This document shows, one piece after another, positions 50,014 to 61,546 of a DNA stretch of 64,000 nucleotides. Origin of the DNA: Eremophila alpestris peregrina (Eukaryota; Chordata; Aves; Passeriformes; Alaudidae); assembly GCA_009792885.1 (NCBI GenBank), contig WMCF01000021.1, forward strand, positions 5,305,690 to 5,369,689, written 5' to 3'. The number at the start of each line of letters is the position of its first letter. The stretch's first letter is position 1. Made by a program: the position numbers and the translations under genes. The notes beneath the pieces are model-generated. The model saw nothing but the letters and a program-made list of their open reading frames with translations. It ran no database searches and was not told the DNA's origin.

Positions 50014-53000
50014 AATGCTTGGGACAATGTTGTGACAATATTTTAATGCTGTTATTCCCATAAATTACATACTGAATGAAAAAGTGTCAAGAGTAGCAAC
50101 TATTTACTGTAAAGGTGTATTTGCTTCCCTGAATCCTCCTATTTCCCTTGCAAAATTTCTTTGAAAGTCTGTAAAATCATTTTGTGTATTGTCTGTAGAG
50201 TATAAATAGAAAAGGTACACAGTAGAGGGGGATAAAAGAGCATTTCAGTTATGTGATAAATAGAAATGCCTATGTCCTTTTTGTAAAAAAAATCAGCTCT
50301 GTGTATTTCAGAGTATGTTACTGGCGTGGCACAGTGAGAGGTTTCACAGAGGAGGGTCAATTTAATCTTTGTGTTGTGTTGGGCACTGCCTGCACTGGCT
50401 CTGGAAGCTGTTTTTTGAGAATGTAGTTGCTTTGAGTCAGATGAAAAGGGTGCTAAGAATGCAGTAATGTTGGTAAAATGGAGTTCTTGGGAGCACTGCA
50501 TTATCCCTGCTTGTGAACTTTTAGTGGTTTGATTTTCTATCAGAATAAACAAGAGCTGAGAGATGACTGGGTCCTACTGATTATGTGCAAACTTTATCAC
50601 TCAGCTGTTGCCATCTGAAGTCTTGTGTAAGCAGCTGGACCACAGGGGACATTCTCTAAATTGCCAGGTCCTCCCAGTTTGCTACCACAGAACACTGACT
50701 GCAAGTCAATCTCTGGCAGCTCGTGTTAAAGCAGACCCAGTCCCTGTGTTAGGTCATCTACTAGAGATACAGCTCTCTTCTAAATCCAATTAAGCTTTTT
50801 CTGGGCATCTGCTTCTTATCATCAAGATTTTTAAACTGCTAACACTCATTACCACTAACAAAGTTGTCTTACTGGAGGACTAAGTAGCTGCCTGTGGCTT
50901 TCCTATGCTTTGGACACAAATTTCCATGCTGCATCTACATGCCTTTGAGGAAAGGGGCATTTTGTTGATCTGCTTGGGCTCGTGTTTGTGTAATTACTGC
51001 AGATGCTTTGAAGAAATGACATTTGCTTGTGATTGAAATAGTGAAGTTAAGGACACTTCTTTGTCTCAGTTGTAAAATTTATTGTGAGAGTTACCTGCTA
51101 AAAGAGCTGAGTAGGACTGGCTGAGAAAGCTGCAAGAAAGACTTTTTTTGTTTGTCCCCTTCAGGTCCTGTTGAAAATGTACTAGGAAAAAAATTATGTA
51201 GAGAAGTAAGGGTCTGTGTTGTTCTTAATAAATATAGAGGCAAGTTTAAATATGTTATATAGAAGTCAGAGTAAGTAAAGAGAAAATGAGTGCAGGGAAA
51301 TGAATAAACACTGGCATTTATATTTGCATAATTTTGCTTGAAAATGAACATGAGGCTGTACAGACATCTTAAGATCAATGAAACCCAGTAATGAAGCAGC
51401 ACACTTGTTTACAGCTCAAGTGTTAAAGTCAGGTGGCTGAAGGAGTTAAACACCTGGAGCAAGGCTGCCAAACTGCTAAGCTGGCTTTTGGCAGCAGTGG
51501 CAGCTTGCAGAGAGAGTTTTCCCTTCATTATGGTTCACTGACTAATTCATTCAAAGCTGAGAAACCAATTGAGAGTTGAAAATGCAGGAAAGCTTCTTTT
51601 CCTACTCTAACCTTTATATGTGTTGATATGTAAGAGGACTTGAGCTGCAGGTTTTAAATGCTTGCTGGACATGAAAGACAAAAATAAAAGAATCAGGGTT
51701 TTTTCCATAAGATATCCAATACACTAAGTTTTATCTAAATCAAAAAACAACTATTCAAGAAATTATCATCTTGTACATTTTAAATTTTTCCTAAAGGTAG
51801 ATGTAAATAGTATTTTTAATCACTTTTACTAAATATTTAAATTGTAATTATTTCCAAAGTAGCAAAATATATAAAATTGGCTGAATAACTGTGTATTATG
51901 TAGAATTGACAAAATGCATTTCTATCAAGTATGGTAGTTATCATATTGAGTAGTAAAACAATTTTTTTAATAGTTACTAGTCAATTAGCAGTATTTTTGT
52001 GAGAAAACAACTGAAAGTTTTAATTAGCACTCCTTGGCTTCTTGCAGATAATCCCTTCTTTTGGTGCTTCCATTTCTATTTACTTTGTTGTTCCTCTAAA
52101 ACTATTTCATTACAAAATATAAGGTTTGTGTGTCAGATCTTGAGCATTTACAGATAGCAATAATTGGTTTATGAAAGTATCTCAGGTTTGCCTATTTGAA
52201 AATAAATACTTCTTTAAAAAGGCTAGAGGTCATATATATTTTGATAAATTACTTTTTTCTAACCAGCCCTTTTTTATTCTGCCTGCACTTTTAAAGGCAA
52301 GGAAGAAGTCTCATGTATGTTCTCAAGTTTAATTTAAGCCCACTGCAAAATTTGTTGAATATGTTTGAGAAATTTGGGATAGACTTTTGGATAAACAGAT
52401 GGACTTTCAGAGAACTGAGTTACAGGAAATACTCAGTTTGCAGTTTTAATTTTAGTTATTCCTCACCTTTTGATTCAGGAAGTTAGACATAAGTTAGAAT
52501 ACTTTTAATCTGATATCTACTTCTGGCTGTGATCTTTTAGTTACCTGAACAAAGACTTAGAGAACTGTTCACAGGAATGCATCAAGTATTGGTTGATTAA
52601 GATTTCAAAGGTTTTTGTAGTTGTTTTGTTTTAAGTGAGGATTGCAATTGTAGATAAATATTTTTTCTAGTTTATTAAGCTCTATTTCATCCCTCTATAA
52701 TTTCAAGTTTCATAACCTTTCCCTCTTATTTCAAGACATATTTTGTATATGAAAAGATCATGTCAAAACTTAGCTCTACCCTTCATCAGGCTTTTTAAAA
52801 TCTGAGTTAGAATTCTGTTTCTAAGATAAACAGATTTGGATCAGAAAGATTTTCAACTAGCTAGTATTCATTTTGGCTGAGAGTTCAAGCAACATCTTTA
52901 ATCATATTTTTGTTGATTATTTATTAGTTTCTGTGGGAAATCAAAGGACAGACAACCTAAAATACGTCTTCCGTAGGATACATCATGAATCAGAAGCTGT

Positions 53001-53192
53001 AGCAAAGAATTTCTGGGATGTGCCTTTCATGTACTTATATGAACTGATTGAGAGATAAAATATACATCTTTAGTGTGTGTATAACATGCAGATGAAGGCT
53101 GACCCAAAAATGGAAGGCACCAATATCTGGCTGGAGTAGGATTTGTATTTCATTACCAGAGTAAGAAAATCCGTTGTGGGAGAAGACAGTAT

Positions 53193-53210
53193 TTCTGTTC
53201 TGTTCTGTTC
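53193..53210. repeat. TTCTG pentanucleotide microsatellite
   Basis: TTCTGTTCTGTTCTGTTC, about three and a half units. Confidence 0.85.
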
Positions 53211-53849
53211 CTTGTCATCTGAAGGACAATGATTACTAATGCAAAACATCAAAGAAAATTGGCAACAAAGTGCACATTAAGAAGACATTGGCTACCTCTG
53301 GAAATCTTGCAAAACGTGTGTTTCCATAATTGACATGTTCTTGCTTGAGGTAATGATAAAATTTGGTAACACCCCAAGATATCTTTGAGACCCCCATGAA
53401 CTTTGAGCAGTCACTGTTACATACTTTTGAATTATGACAGTCAATGACTGATCTAATTAGTAGTGACACTAACGAGGAGACAACAGTCTCTTAGAAATTA
53501 CTCTGTGCCTTTATTGCATGTGTCAGTGGTAGAAAAGAAACCCAGTTAATTGAAAATGTGATTATGCAAAAATAATTCTGCATTTTGAATCTGCTGCTGA
53601 AAAAATATGATTCTAAGATTTCTACAACTTTAATAACCCACATTTCATTCATGAAGATCTGTGGCCAGAGAGAATCACCATTGTCTAACAGAATGAGTAA
53701 GAAACATTTAGCTCATTTCTAGCTGCCAGTTCATGTCTCTGAGCTTTTCTAGCTTCCTCAGCTTGCAGGGAATTTGTCTCCTTCCTGCCTTCCTTCCCCA
53801 GCCTTTCGTGCTGAACATTTTCTAGGTTTCCTACTTCTCTAGTAACACG

Positions 53850-54130
53850 GTACCCATCATCAGTGATGTAAAGTTTTGCTGCAATAATTGGTTGATAAAA
53901 GCTGAGCAGTCAGAATGTCCATCCTCAAATCCTGGCTGGCTGCCGAGAGAAGGATTGAAACATTGAAAAAGTGATGCATGCCCCTAGCAAAAATACTGGA
54001 GAAAAAATAAATGGTGAGCAGGTTGATGCCAACTTTGGCATCAATTTCGGTGGAATTTGGATTTGCTTTGAAAATGTATTAACATGGAAATGTATTAAAA
54101 CGGAATTTTATCATTAAAGCCAATTTTTTT
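53850..54130. promoter_or_regulatory. candidate non-coding regulatory element with 16-bp repeat
   Basis: Contains CAATAATTGGTTGATAAAAG, GTGATGCATGCCCC and a direct repeat AAATGTATTAA at 54072-54082 and 54088-54098 (period 16). It retains CpGs at CTGCCGAGAG, TTTCGGTGG and AACGGAA. The texture suggests a conserved element, inferred without alignment. Confidence 0.27.
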
Positions 54131-57100
54131 TTGTCATCTTTGTTTCCAGTGTGAGTAGCTCACTGGAGGTAGGTACATTTTTTTCTGTGTATACCAGTTT
54201 GGCACTAGAAATAATTCTATTTTTTCCCCCTCAAACACAGGACAATAGAAACCACAAGACAAATATAAAATTTTTATAAAATAAATAATATAACATGTTC
54301 TTCATTTTTTATTGGAAAGCAATGAAATATCTTGCTACAAGAATATTTTTCTTCCATAAAATACATCGAGTTTTTTTTCCAAAAAGCTCTTTCTTATGGG
54401 TGGGAGGTAATGATTTTGTTTCAATCTTTGGCTTTTCCTTGTGAAGGCTTCTGAAGGGCAGAGTCTGCTGGAGTATTAAAACAGAGGTTTAGTGCTTTCT
54501 TTGGAATTGGGTGGTATTTGGCAGTGTAAATATCAGTGCTGCCAAATATAATATGATTCAAACACCACTAATAGTTTCTACTTAGCCATATGTGCGATTT
54601 TGTAAATGTCTATGGAAATTGTGCAATACTCATTTTTTTGGGATGATCCATACAGGCAAACACAAACTGTGTCCTCCTTCTGCTTCCTAAGGCAAGATCT
54701 CCAAATAAGAGAAAGTACCAGCCACTAGCCAAAATACAGCAGAGCTTTTATTGTGAGGGCTTGTGCCATCTTCAGTGTAGAATTCTGTCTATCCAAGAAT
54801 AAATTCATTACCTTGTGCTTCATTTTCATCCAATGAGCCAAGTCCTTGTGGAAAGCATCAACTCTTAATTAGAGAATTAAATAAGAATAATTAAAGAATA
54901 AATTAGGTACAGCCCCATGTTTGCATGCCTTTGTCAAGAAGGTGAGAGAAGCTACTGCAGTTTATTTCACTTGCATCTTAAAATGAGAGCAAAGCCTGCT
55001 GTGTTTTCCCCTGCCCTTTTCAAAAATACTTCTTTTTTTTCTTTATTGAAGTGATTTAAGGACACTTGGGACTAAAAAAAATTTTTTTTTAAATAGTCAT
55101 TATTTAGTTTCTAGATGTATTGGTGAGGAAACAAAGATTACCTTGTTCATAAGGGAATTGGTGCCCCAGGTTAATGTCCAGGTGTTCTTTCAACTGATGG
55201 CTGAGACTAATTTCTTCCTGGCCCTCTGGTAACCAGCTGAAGCAGAGCCCAGCTGGTATATCTTCACTCTTGCATACCAACATCTTTCCCTGATTCACAG
55301 ATTTCCTTATATCCTCAGTACTTCCTCTGCTGCTTAACAATCTTTGAACAGTAGTTTGAAGATAAATGCTGTTTTGCATTGCAATGGCTGCATCTGAACC
55401 AAGGAATTAAGTTCTTTTTATTTTTTTGTTTAAATCATAATCTCATAATGATCCTTGTAAGCTCCGTTTGTCAAAAGGCCATAAATTTGAGAACCCATCA
55501 AAGGTTTGCTGAAGAAATACTTAACACTGAATATTATCTGGTTTGAATCTTGTGAGTTTGGATGGCATTTCAGCAGGTAATGCTACAAAGGGGAGTTACT
55601 AATATGTTTTAAGTCAAGCATTCAGTCTCACATGCACAGTTACCTACTGCCACCTGCCAAAGTTCCCAATTTGAGTCAGATTTTGCCTGCTGCACACAGA
55701 CTATGTCAATCTCAAAATACACTGAGCAGCAGATACATCTGATGTTCTTTCATTGTATTCTGAATTTCAGGGTGCATATATCATGTGCTTAGTTCTTAAG
55801 CTTCCTTGCAGGGTTTACAGTTTTTTTTTTGTATTCACCATTTGGTATGTGCTCTGCTTGAATAAGGGAAGTAGTAAATGTTAGATGGGAGCAGGCAAAA
55901 GGGATGCCATCAGTTTTAATTGCATCTTAGGAAATGTTATGCTTACCCTGAGGGTACATGGAAAGTAAAAGCTTCAGAGTTGGGGTTTCTTGTGGGAAAA
56001 GATGACAAGCAAAGGGGTCTTTGCAGGTGCTGTTGACCAGAGAAGTAGGAAGAAGGCAGTTCACTCTCTGTGTGGTGGAAAATGTATGATGGGAGTGCAC
56101 AGAATAGGGAGAAATAAATTTAACCTCATGCTGTAAACACCAGCTTGAGGAAATAGAGCCTGAAGACCATTGTCAGGGCAAAACAGCACACTCATGAGGG
56201 ATTCACTGAAGTACAATAGCTTCAGAGCTTTCATATGAGCCAGAACAAAACTTCACAGTCCTGCCTGCTGCTCAGCACTGCTGTGGAGGTATTGGTGTGA
56301 TGTTACTTGGCTGTGTGGAATTGAATATACAGGTTATGTACATTTGGACATTTAGACCAAACTGAATTCAGAGTGAATTACACATAACTGCACTGGCTGT
56401 GAAGGACTGGGAATTAAGATGTGGAAAAAGAAGGAAGTCCTTATTCCAGAATGCTCATAAAACTCCAGGCCTGCTTTCACTGTGTCATTCAAGACTTTTC
56501 CATCCCTGACAGCATGAGAAACATTTAAATTTAAAATTAAATATTGACAACTGTAGAAGGGGGAAGGTGGAAGCTACTTATAATGGTTTGTGTAAAGGAT
56601 TTTTTGTTCAAACAGCTCTTTTGAGAGAACTTCTGAAATTGTTTCTTCTGTGTTGTCTGTAAAAACTAAAGTGCAGTTCAGTGAGTTGTGTTAATTCTCT
56701 CAGGTCTGTGTACAGTAGCTTCTGGGTATTCTTCAGTTCCACAAGGACTTTCACAACATAACTGCATGTTCTAATTATATAATCACACATTTACACCACT
56801 TATGTCATTAAGTGTAATTGCACTTGCCATGTGAACATACAATGATAGAGCAAAAATTACTTTTAGAAAAATGATTCAACAGAATCTTAAAAGAAACTTT
56901 AAATATGTAAGACATACTTACCAAAATATAGTATATACTAGAGGCTAAAATCTCCCATGTGCACAAATATTTTTAAAATCTCAGTGTTTTCTTATGCAAG
57001 CACTTGTGAAACATTTGCCTTAATTTGGATGCAGTTTTTGTTGTCAAACTCATCTAATGTCTGTGCTATATAGAAATAATACTGCTTGTTGAGAACTGTG

Positions 57101-58079
57101 ATTCTGCATGTGGGCAGTTAAACCTTTGTGTATGGATTCTACCATCCTATTTAGCTAAGGAAATATGATTTAAACAGCTTGATAGTTTTACAAGACTTGA
57201 GTTACAGAAAGCATGGTGCCAGAGTTAGTGTGGCACAAGTCTGCAAGTGGCACTGTTCATTCTGTCCCTGGTGTGGTGCTGTGAGTGGGAGTTGTTCCAC
57301 TGCTGGTGGAACAACAATATTTTGGATGTGACAAAATTCTGTCTTTGAGGTATTGTGAAGATTCCCAGCCTATATTCCACAAGCACCCTAGGAAGAGTAG
57401 TGCCTTGGTCCCAATGGCCATGCAGATAGGTGCACTCAGACTCATTCCCCACACTTTTTCATTTGCACCCTGATTTATCTTTTCCTAAAACTGTTGATTT
57501 GTGTTAAACAGCTGTTCCCTTTTATTCAGACCTGGCTGGAGTTCAGCAATTTATCTGAAGTTGTGAAGGTAGTCTGAGACAACTCATCAAAGGCTCAGCA
57601 AAAACAGTTTCTTAATGGGAAGTAATTTTCCAATCACCATATAACAGAGCTGTAATAATACATTGGAGTATCCTTTGATGTAGCTTAAGGCATACAGTTG
57701 CCTAATAGGAATGCCTAATTGTGTAGCTTTCATTGTACACAGCTGAGGAACAACTTTCAATAGCTTCTAAGGTATTATGGGTTACTTTTGACTGAAATTT
57801 AAATTCAAGATGATATCGTATCTTGAAAATGGAGACATGCTGCATTAGCATAATTATATCTCTCTAGTTGTAAATATTTATATAATAATACTGCAAAGAC
57901 CAAATAAAGCTATGTGCTTTTATTCCAGTTGGTCTAAGCATTCAAGAAAAACTAGTTCTTCAGCAGTTCTAGGAATAGTTTACTTGTCAAGTTACAAATA
58001 AACTTTTAGAGAATTTAGGTTCACCTTTCTAACATAGATTTATTTTTACTTATTTATTTTCTTCAAATATTTAGCTGGT
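54131..58079. other. non-coding sequence
   Basis: AT-rich intronic or intergenic DNA. Its one notable structure is the hairpin at 57291-57315. No exon, repeat family or RNA gene is recognised. Open frames up to 91 codons fit chance. Confidence 0.4.
57291..57315. repeat. perfect 10-bp hairpin with 5-nt loop
   Basis: GTTGTTCCAC (57291-57300) and GTGGAACAAC (57306-57315) are exact complements around the loop TGCTG. The stem does not extend further, so it is too short for a microRNA precursor. It also lies in overlapping open frames on both strands. Confidence 0.8.
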
Positions 58080-58620
58080 TTTTTTATGATATCCCATGAA
58101 ATTTCTTGTACTTCTAAAGAGATTTTTAAAAGCAAGCCACTTGTAAGCGAAAGTTTCTGTTGGAAAAGCATGTTTTTAAAGCTCACCTGTACCTTTCTTT
58201 TGAAGAGAAGCCCAGAGAAGGGACACTGTCTGCTAGGTATCTCTCTGAACATATGGGCTGAATTACTCAGCAAAGAATTGAACGATACTGTTTCAGATTG
58301 GTTACGGTGGTAAAAACTGCCTCGCACTGCTCTGCAGAAGAGGGATGGATAAAATGCTCTTTGAACAGTCAAGATTTTTTTAAAAATGTCAGTGCAGAGG
58401 GCTTGCATTTGTGTTTGGCTTTCTAGACCTGCCTCTTGACCTTCTAATTACTTGATTTGAAACAGCACTGAGGGTATAATAAAACTGGAGGTTGTCTCTC
58501 GTTTGCTTTATCATAAATTAAAGCTGTTAGTTTGGTGAGGTGAAAGTAAAGGCAGAGTGTTCATTACTGCTCAAGTGACGGCTTGTCAATAGCACTGCCT
58601 TTTAGTTTGTTCTAGTCAGC
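58080..58620. promoter_or_regulatory. candidate conserved non-coding element
   Basis: A 540-bp repeat-free block with retained CpGs (GTAAGCGAAAG, GAACGATACTG, GGTTACGGTGG, CCTCGCACTG, TCTCGTTTGC, GTGACGGC). It also has motif words such as CTGAATTACTCAGCAAAG (MAF/AP-1-like TGCTGAGTAA on the minus strand), CTTCTAATTACTTGATTTG and GCTCAAGTGACGGC. Relative CpG retention makes this, with 23690-24310 and 28430-28870, one of the better conserved-element candidates. The minus-strand 120-codon frame (58046-58408) is open over it but has no recognisable family and no obvious splice context. Confidence 0.38.
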
Positions 58621-59249
58621 ACTTGCTGTGCATTTTGTTGGACCACTGGGAAATAAATACAACAAGATTATACATTTGGAATACCACAAGAGTTCATGAA
58701 GGGAAAAACCAAAAAAAACCCCAACCAGATGATAAATTATACACTTGGTAGAAAGTGACATGCTATCTTGTGCTATTAACAACCAGAGATAATTGCAGTG
58801 AATTGTAATTGCAGTTTGCAACTTACAGTACAGTGTGTCCAACATCAATCTTAATAGTGAACAAAGCAATTTATATTAAAAGTTAATTCACTTGGTAAGT
58901 TTCGGCTGTATACAAGGGAGCTAACAGATGTAGCTTTTCAGAAAGTTCAAAGGCATTTGGAACATGGAGAGAAATGCTAATGTAGTAAGCCTCAGAGAAA
59001 TATTGCATTACTACTTGTAATGAAAACAAATGTATGCCATTATATCCCAGTTTGTGTTTATTTAATAAACCATGCAGTTTTGTACATTGAAGAAATTCTG
59101 TTCTTGAATGTAACAAAACCAGATTTTTACTCATAGATTACACAAGAATGGCAATTACATATGTATATAGCAAAGGGGGTCTAGATTTCCATGTATTTGA
59201 GTCTATATTCAATTTAAACTTAATCCTTTTATGAGTCAGTACTAAAAGG

Positions 59250-59276
59250 AGAGAGTGTGTGTGTATGTGTTTATAT
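59250..59276. repeat. GA/TG/TA composite microsatellite
   Basis: GAGAGAGTGTGTGTGTATG followed by TGTTTATATAT. A short, interrupted dinucleotide array. Confidence 0.7.
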
Positions 59277-59383
59277 ATTACTGCAATTTTTTAATCTAGG
59301 CCTTTATTCTGGAATTGTGTAGTAGTACCCTGAGTATTTTGCTAGGTTGCCTGGTCATAATTACCCCAGATTTTGTGCGATAT

Positions 59384-59405
59384 CTTTAATTGTCTTTAAT
59401 TAAAG
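59384..59405. promoter_or_regulatory. paired homeodomain-like site with 12-bp palindrome
   Basis: TCTTTAATTG is followed immediately by TCTTTAATTA, a direct 10-bp repeat. The second copy forms the perfect palindrome CTTTAATTAAAG (59394-59405). Two TAATT cores are spaced by one helical turn, as paired or LIM homeodomain sites can be. Occupancy is inferred only. Confidence 0.35.
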
Positions 59406-60854
59406 TGAAACTCTGTTTTGGAAGAGCCTAACACCCCTCCTCATGGAGATGATAATCTGGCATTCACTGACCATCCAGTGGTGCCCTCCTGTCTGGGAGA
59501 GCTTCTGCATACCCGCTGACTTAGTTTTGTGGGCTCCAGCACTTCACATTTACTTTAACAAGCATTACCATTCTCTGAGTGTTGTGGTCAGTCCCTGGTG
59601 GTCATCAAATGGCAGAGAATTCCCTGATCTGCAGAGTCATGTTCCAAACATGTGGTGACTGCTGTGCTCTGGGGCTGCCTGTGCGTTGGTGGGTGACCGT
59701 CGATACAGTTTGAAAACTCAGGGTGAAAGTGCTGCCATTTTCAATAGTTAGTTGGCAAAGTATGAAAATCTCCAAATTAAGACATAATTATATTTGCCTA
59801 ACTGAATAATTGCTGTGTTTTTTTAGAATGTGGCAAAACATTGAGAGGGAAGGGGGTTGAGGAGGACCTTTTGCTTACTGTTGCCTTCCACATCCTCACC
59901 TCATTCAGAGGGTTCATCCAACAGAAGGAAGCATTGCTCCACATTTTGCACCACCTTGCTTTTTCATAAACATCATGTCCTTAGGAGACAGCAGAGTTAG
60001 TTTGTATATAAGTCTTGTCTAGGGTTTCACCCAGTGTCAACTGCTTTAGTTCTACTGAATTCAGTGGAACAAAGATGTTTAACACTAGCTAATGATTGAT
60101 TCTCACAGGAGTTTGGAGAGTAGCTGAAAAGCTGGACTGAGGCTATTTTTCTTCTTCATGGCATTATTTTTGTTAGGTAGGTAAGAGTGTGTAATTCAGA
60201 ACTAACAGTCTTGTTTAGATGGATAGCTTGCAGCTTTGCTTGTCTCTGCTCAGGGAAATCTGGGGCTGCACTAAATGTTTTATATGTATCTTGTATTGTC
60301 TCATACAATATACACGTGTACATTAGGCAGGAGTTTGAGTCCAGTAAAGATTTAACATCCTATTAAAAAGACAATCTTAAATTATTTGATCATTAAAGTT
60401 TTAATGTGGAGGTTAACTAATGGTGTGTAGTAGCACTCTTTTAAATTTGATTGTAAATACTTGACAGGAATTTTTTGAATTATATAGAAAACAAAAAAAC
60501 CTTTGCTTTTTTTGCTGATAATTAATTTTCTCCTGTAGAACAACATAGTGAATCTGAGATAAATTGGCAGGAAAGGTAATTTGAGAAACAAAGCTTAGAA
60601 TGTTACACATAATTTTTCATTTGTTTTAGGAAAAGTCACCTATAGATCTAAGGGATGTTTTGACAGCCAGTTATTCTGGATGTACATTATCCAGCTCAAA
60701 TTATTTTTGTTTACTTTTTCATAGGTAATAGTAGAATTACTAAAAATACATTCAATTCTATTTTACTTCATTTTATCAGGAGCAAGTTTCTGCATATGTG
60801 AGTTACACTGTATATTGTAATTCATTTTGCAGAAAAGGGCATGTGGTGCTGCCT

Positions 60855-60884
60855 GTGTATATATATGTGTGTATATACACATTT
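60855..60884. repeat. TA/TG microsatellite with 14-bp palindrome
   Basis: TGTATATATATGTGTGTATA then TACACA. The segment TGTGTATATACACA (60868-60881) is a perfect palindrome. Confidence 0.8.
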
Positions 60885-61411
60885 TATATGTCATAATAGG
60901 AATTGAGTTCTTTCCCTTGGCTTTGTGACTGTAAGTGCAGTTTCCATGTATTATTCTGCTAGCAGAGCACCTATCAAAAAAAAAAAAATCAACCAAATTA
61001 ACCCTAAAATGTATGTTTGGTCTGTAACCTGTTTTACACTGAAGAGTAGAGGGAAGCTGGACAGAGCAATGTGTGCTCCTGGTACTGGAACTTCTGCCTG
61101 CCAGCATGGGCATGGGGATGAGCTCAGGAACAGTGCTGTAGGTTCAGAGCAAGGATCCATCAAACTCCTGTTCTGCCTCCAGGGGTGGCCACGTGCAGAT
61201 AAGTAGGGAATAAGAACAGGGTAGATACTTATGGGTGTTTTTTTAAGCCTCTAGGTATGAATGAAGGGGATTCTTATGTTATTCAAGGCCCCAGTGCTGT
61301 GTGTGGGCAGCTGTTCCAGATGTGTGCTGCAGTAGCCTTGGAGTGACCAACTCTTGCACAGTGGAGGAGTCCTGCCCACCAGGGACTTGCTTTCCCTCTT
61401 TGCAGGTAGCA

Positions 61412-61546
61412 GCAGTGCATGAGTGGGATTCAGCAGCAGTGCATGAGTGGGATTCAGCAGCAGTGCATGGGTGGGATACAGCAGCAGTGCATGAGTGGGA
61501 TTCAGCAGCAGTGCATGAGCTGGATTCAGCAGCAGTGCATGAGCCT
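61412..61546. repeat. 24-bp minisatellite, about 5.5 copies
   Basis: The unit begins GCAGTGCATGAGTGGGATTC and ends AGCA (24 bp). Copies start at 61412, 61436, 61460, 61484 and 61508, with a decayed sixth at 61532. Copies 1, 2 and 4 are identical. Copy 3 has two substitutions (GGGTGGGATAC) and copy 5 has a GC change (GAGCTGG). Because 24 is divisible by three and the unit lacks stops in several frames, it creates octapeptide-repeat open frames on both strands (61251-61616 minus, 61301-61573 and 61419-61640 plus). These look like proteins but are by-products. Copy number is likely polymorphic. Confidence 0.93.

Larger units (their letters stand above)
45231..53849. other. non-coding sequence, simple repeats and a poly-T tract
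   Basis: No exon is supported. It contains a short palindrome (46134-46151), a GC-richer stop-poor patch (about 46290-46600), the long poly-T tract (48032-48138), a T/G-rich tract (49950-50013) and a TTCTG microsatellite (53193-53210). The open frames at 50139-50552 minus (137 codons) and 52873-53058 plus (61 codons) have no splice context or family hallmark I recognise. Confidence 0.4.

Noticed and set aside
50139..50552. 137-codon minus-strand frame, the longest in the window
   Set aside because: Low-information translation, no splice context, no family resemblance. Its length is borderline but still compatible with chance.
52873..53058. 61-codon + frame with a plausible-looking translation (ending FMYLYELIER)
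   Set aside because: Short, no upstream acceptor in frame, and downstream continuation is full of stops. I could not link it to a transposon or gene.
58046..58408. 120-codon minus-strand frame over a candidate conserved element
   Set aside because: No family hallmark or clear splice sites. Non-coding conservation seems a better explanation than coding.
60025..60080. Possible ancient repeat around CTACTGAATTCAGTGGAAC
   Set aside because: The resemblance to the recalled amniote repeat is too short and diverged to call.
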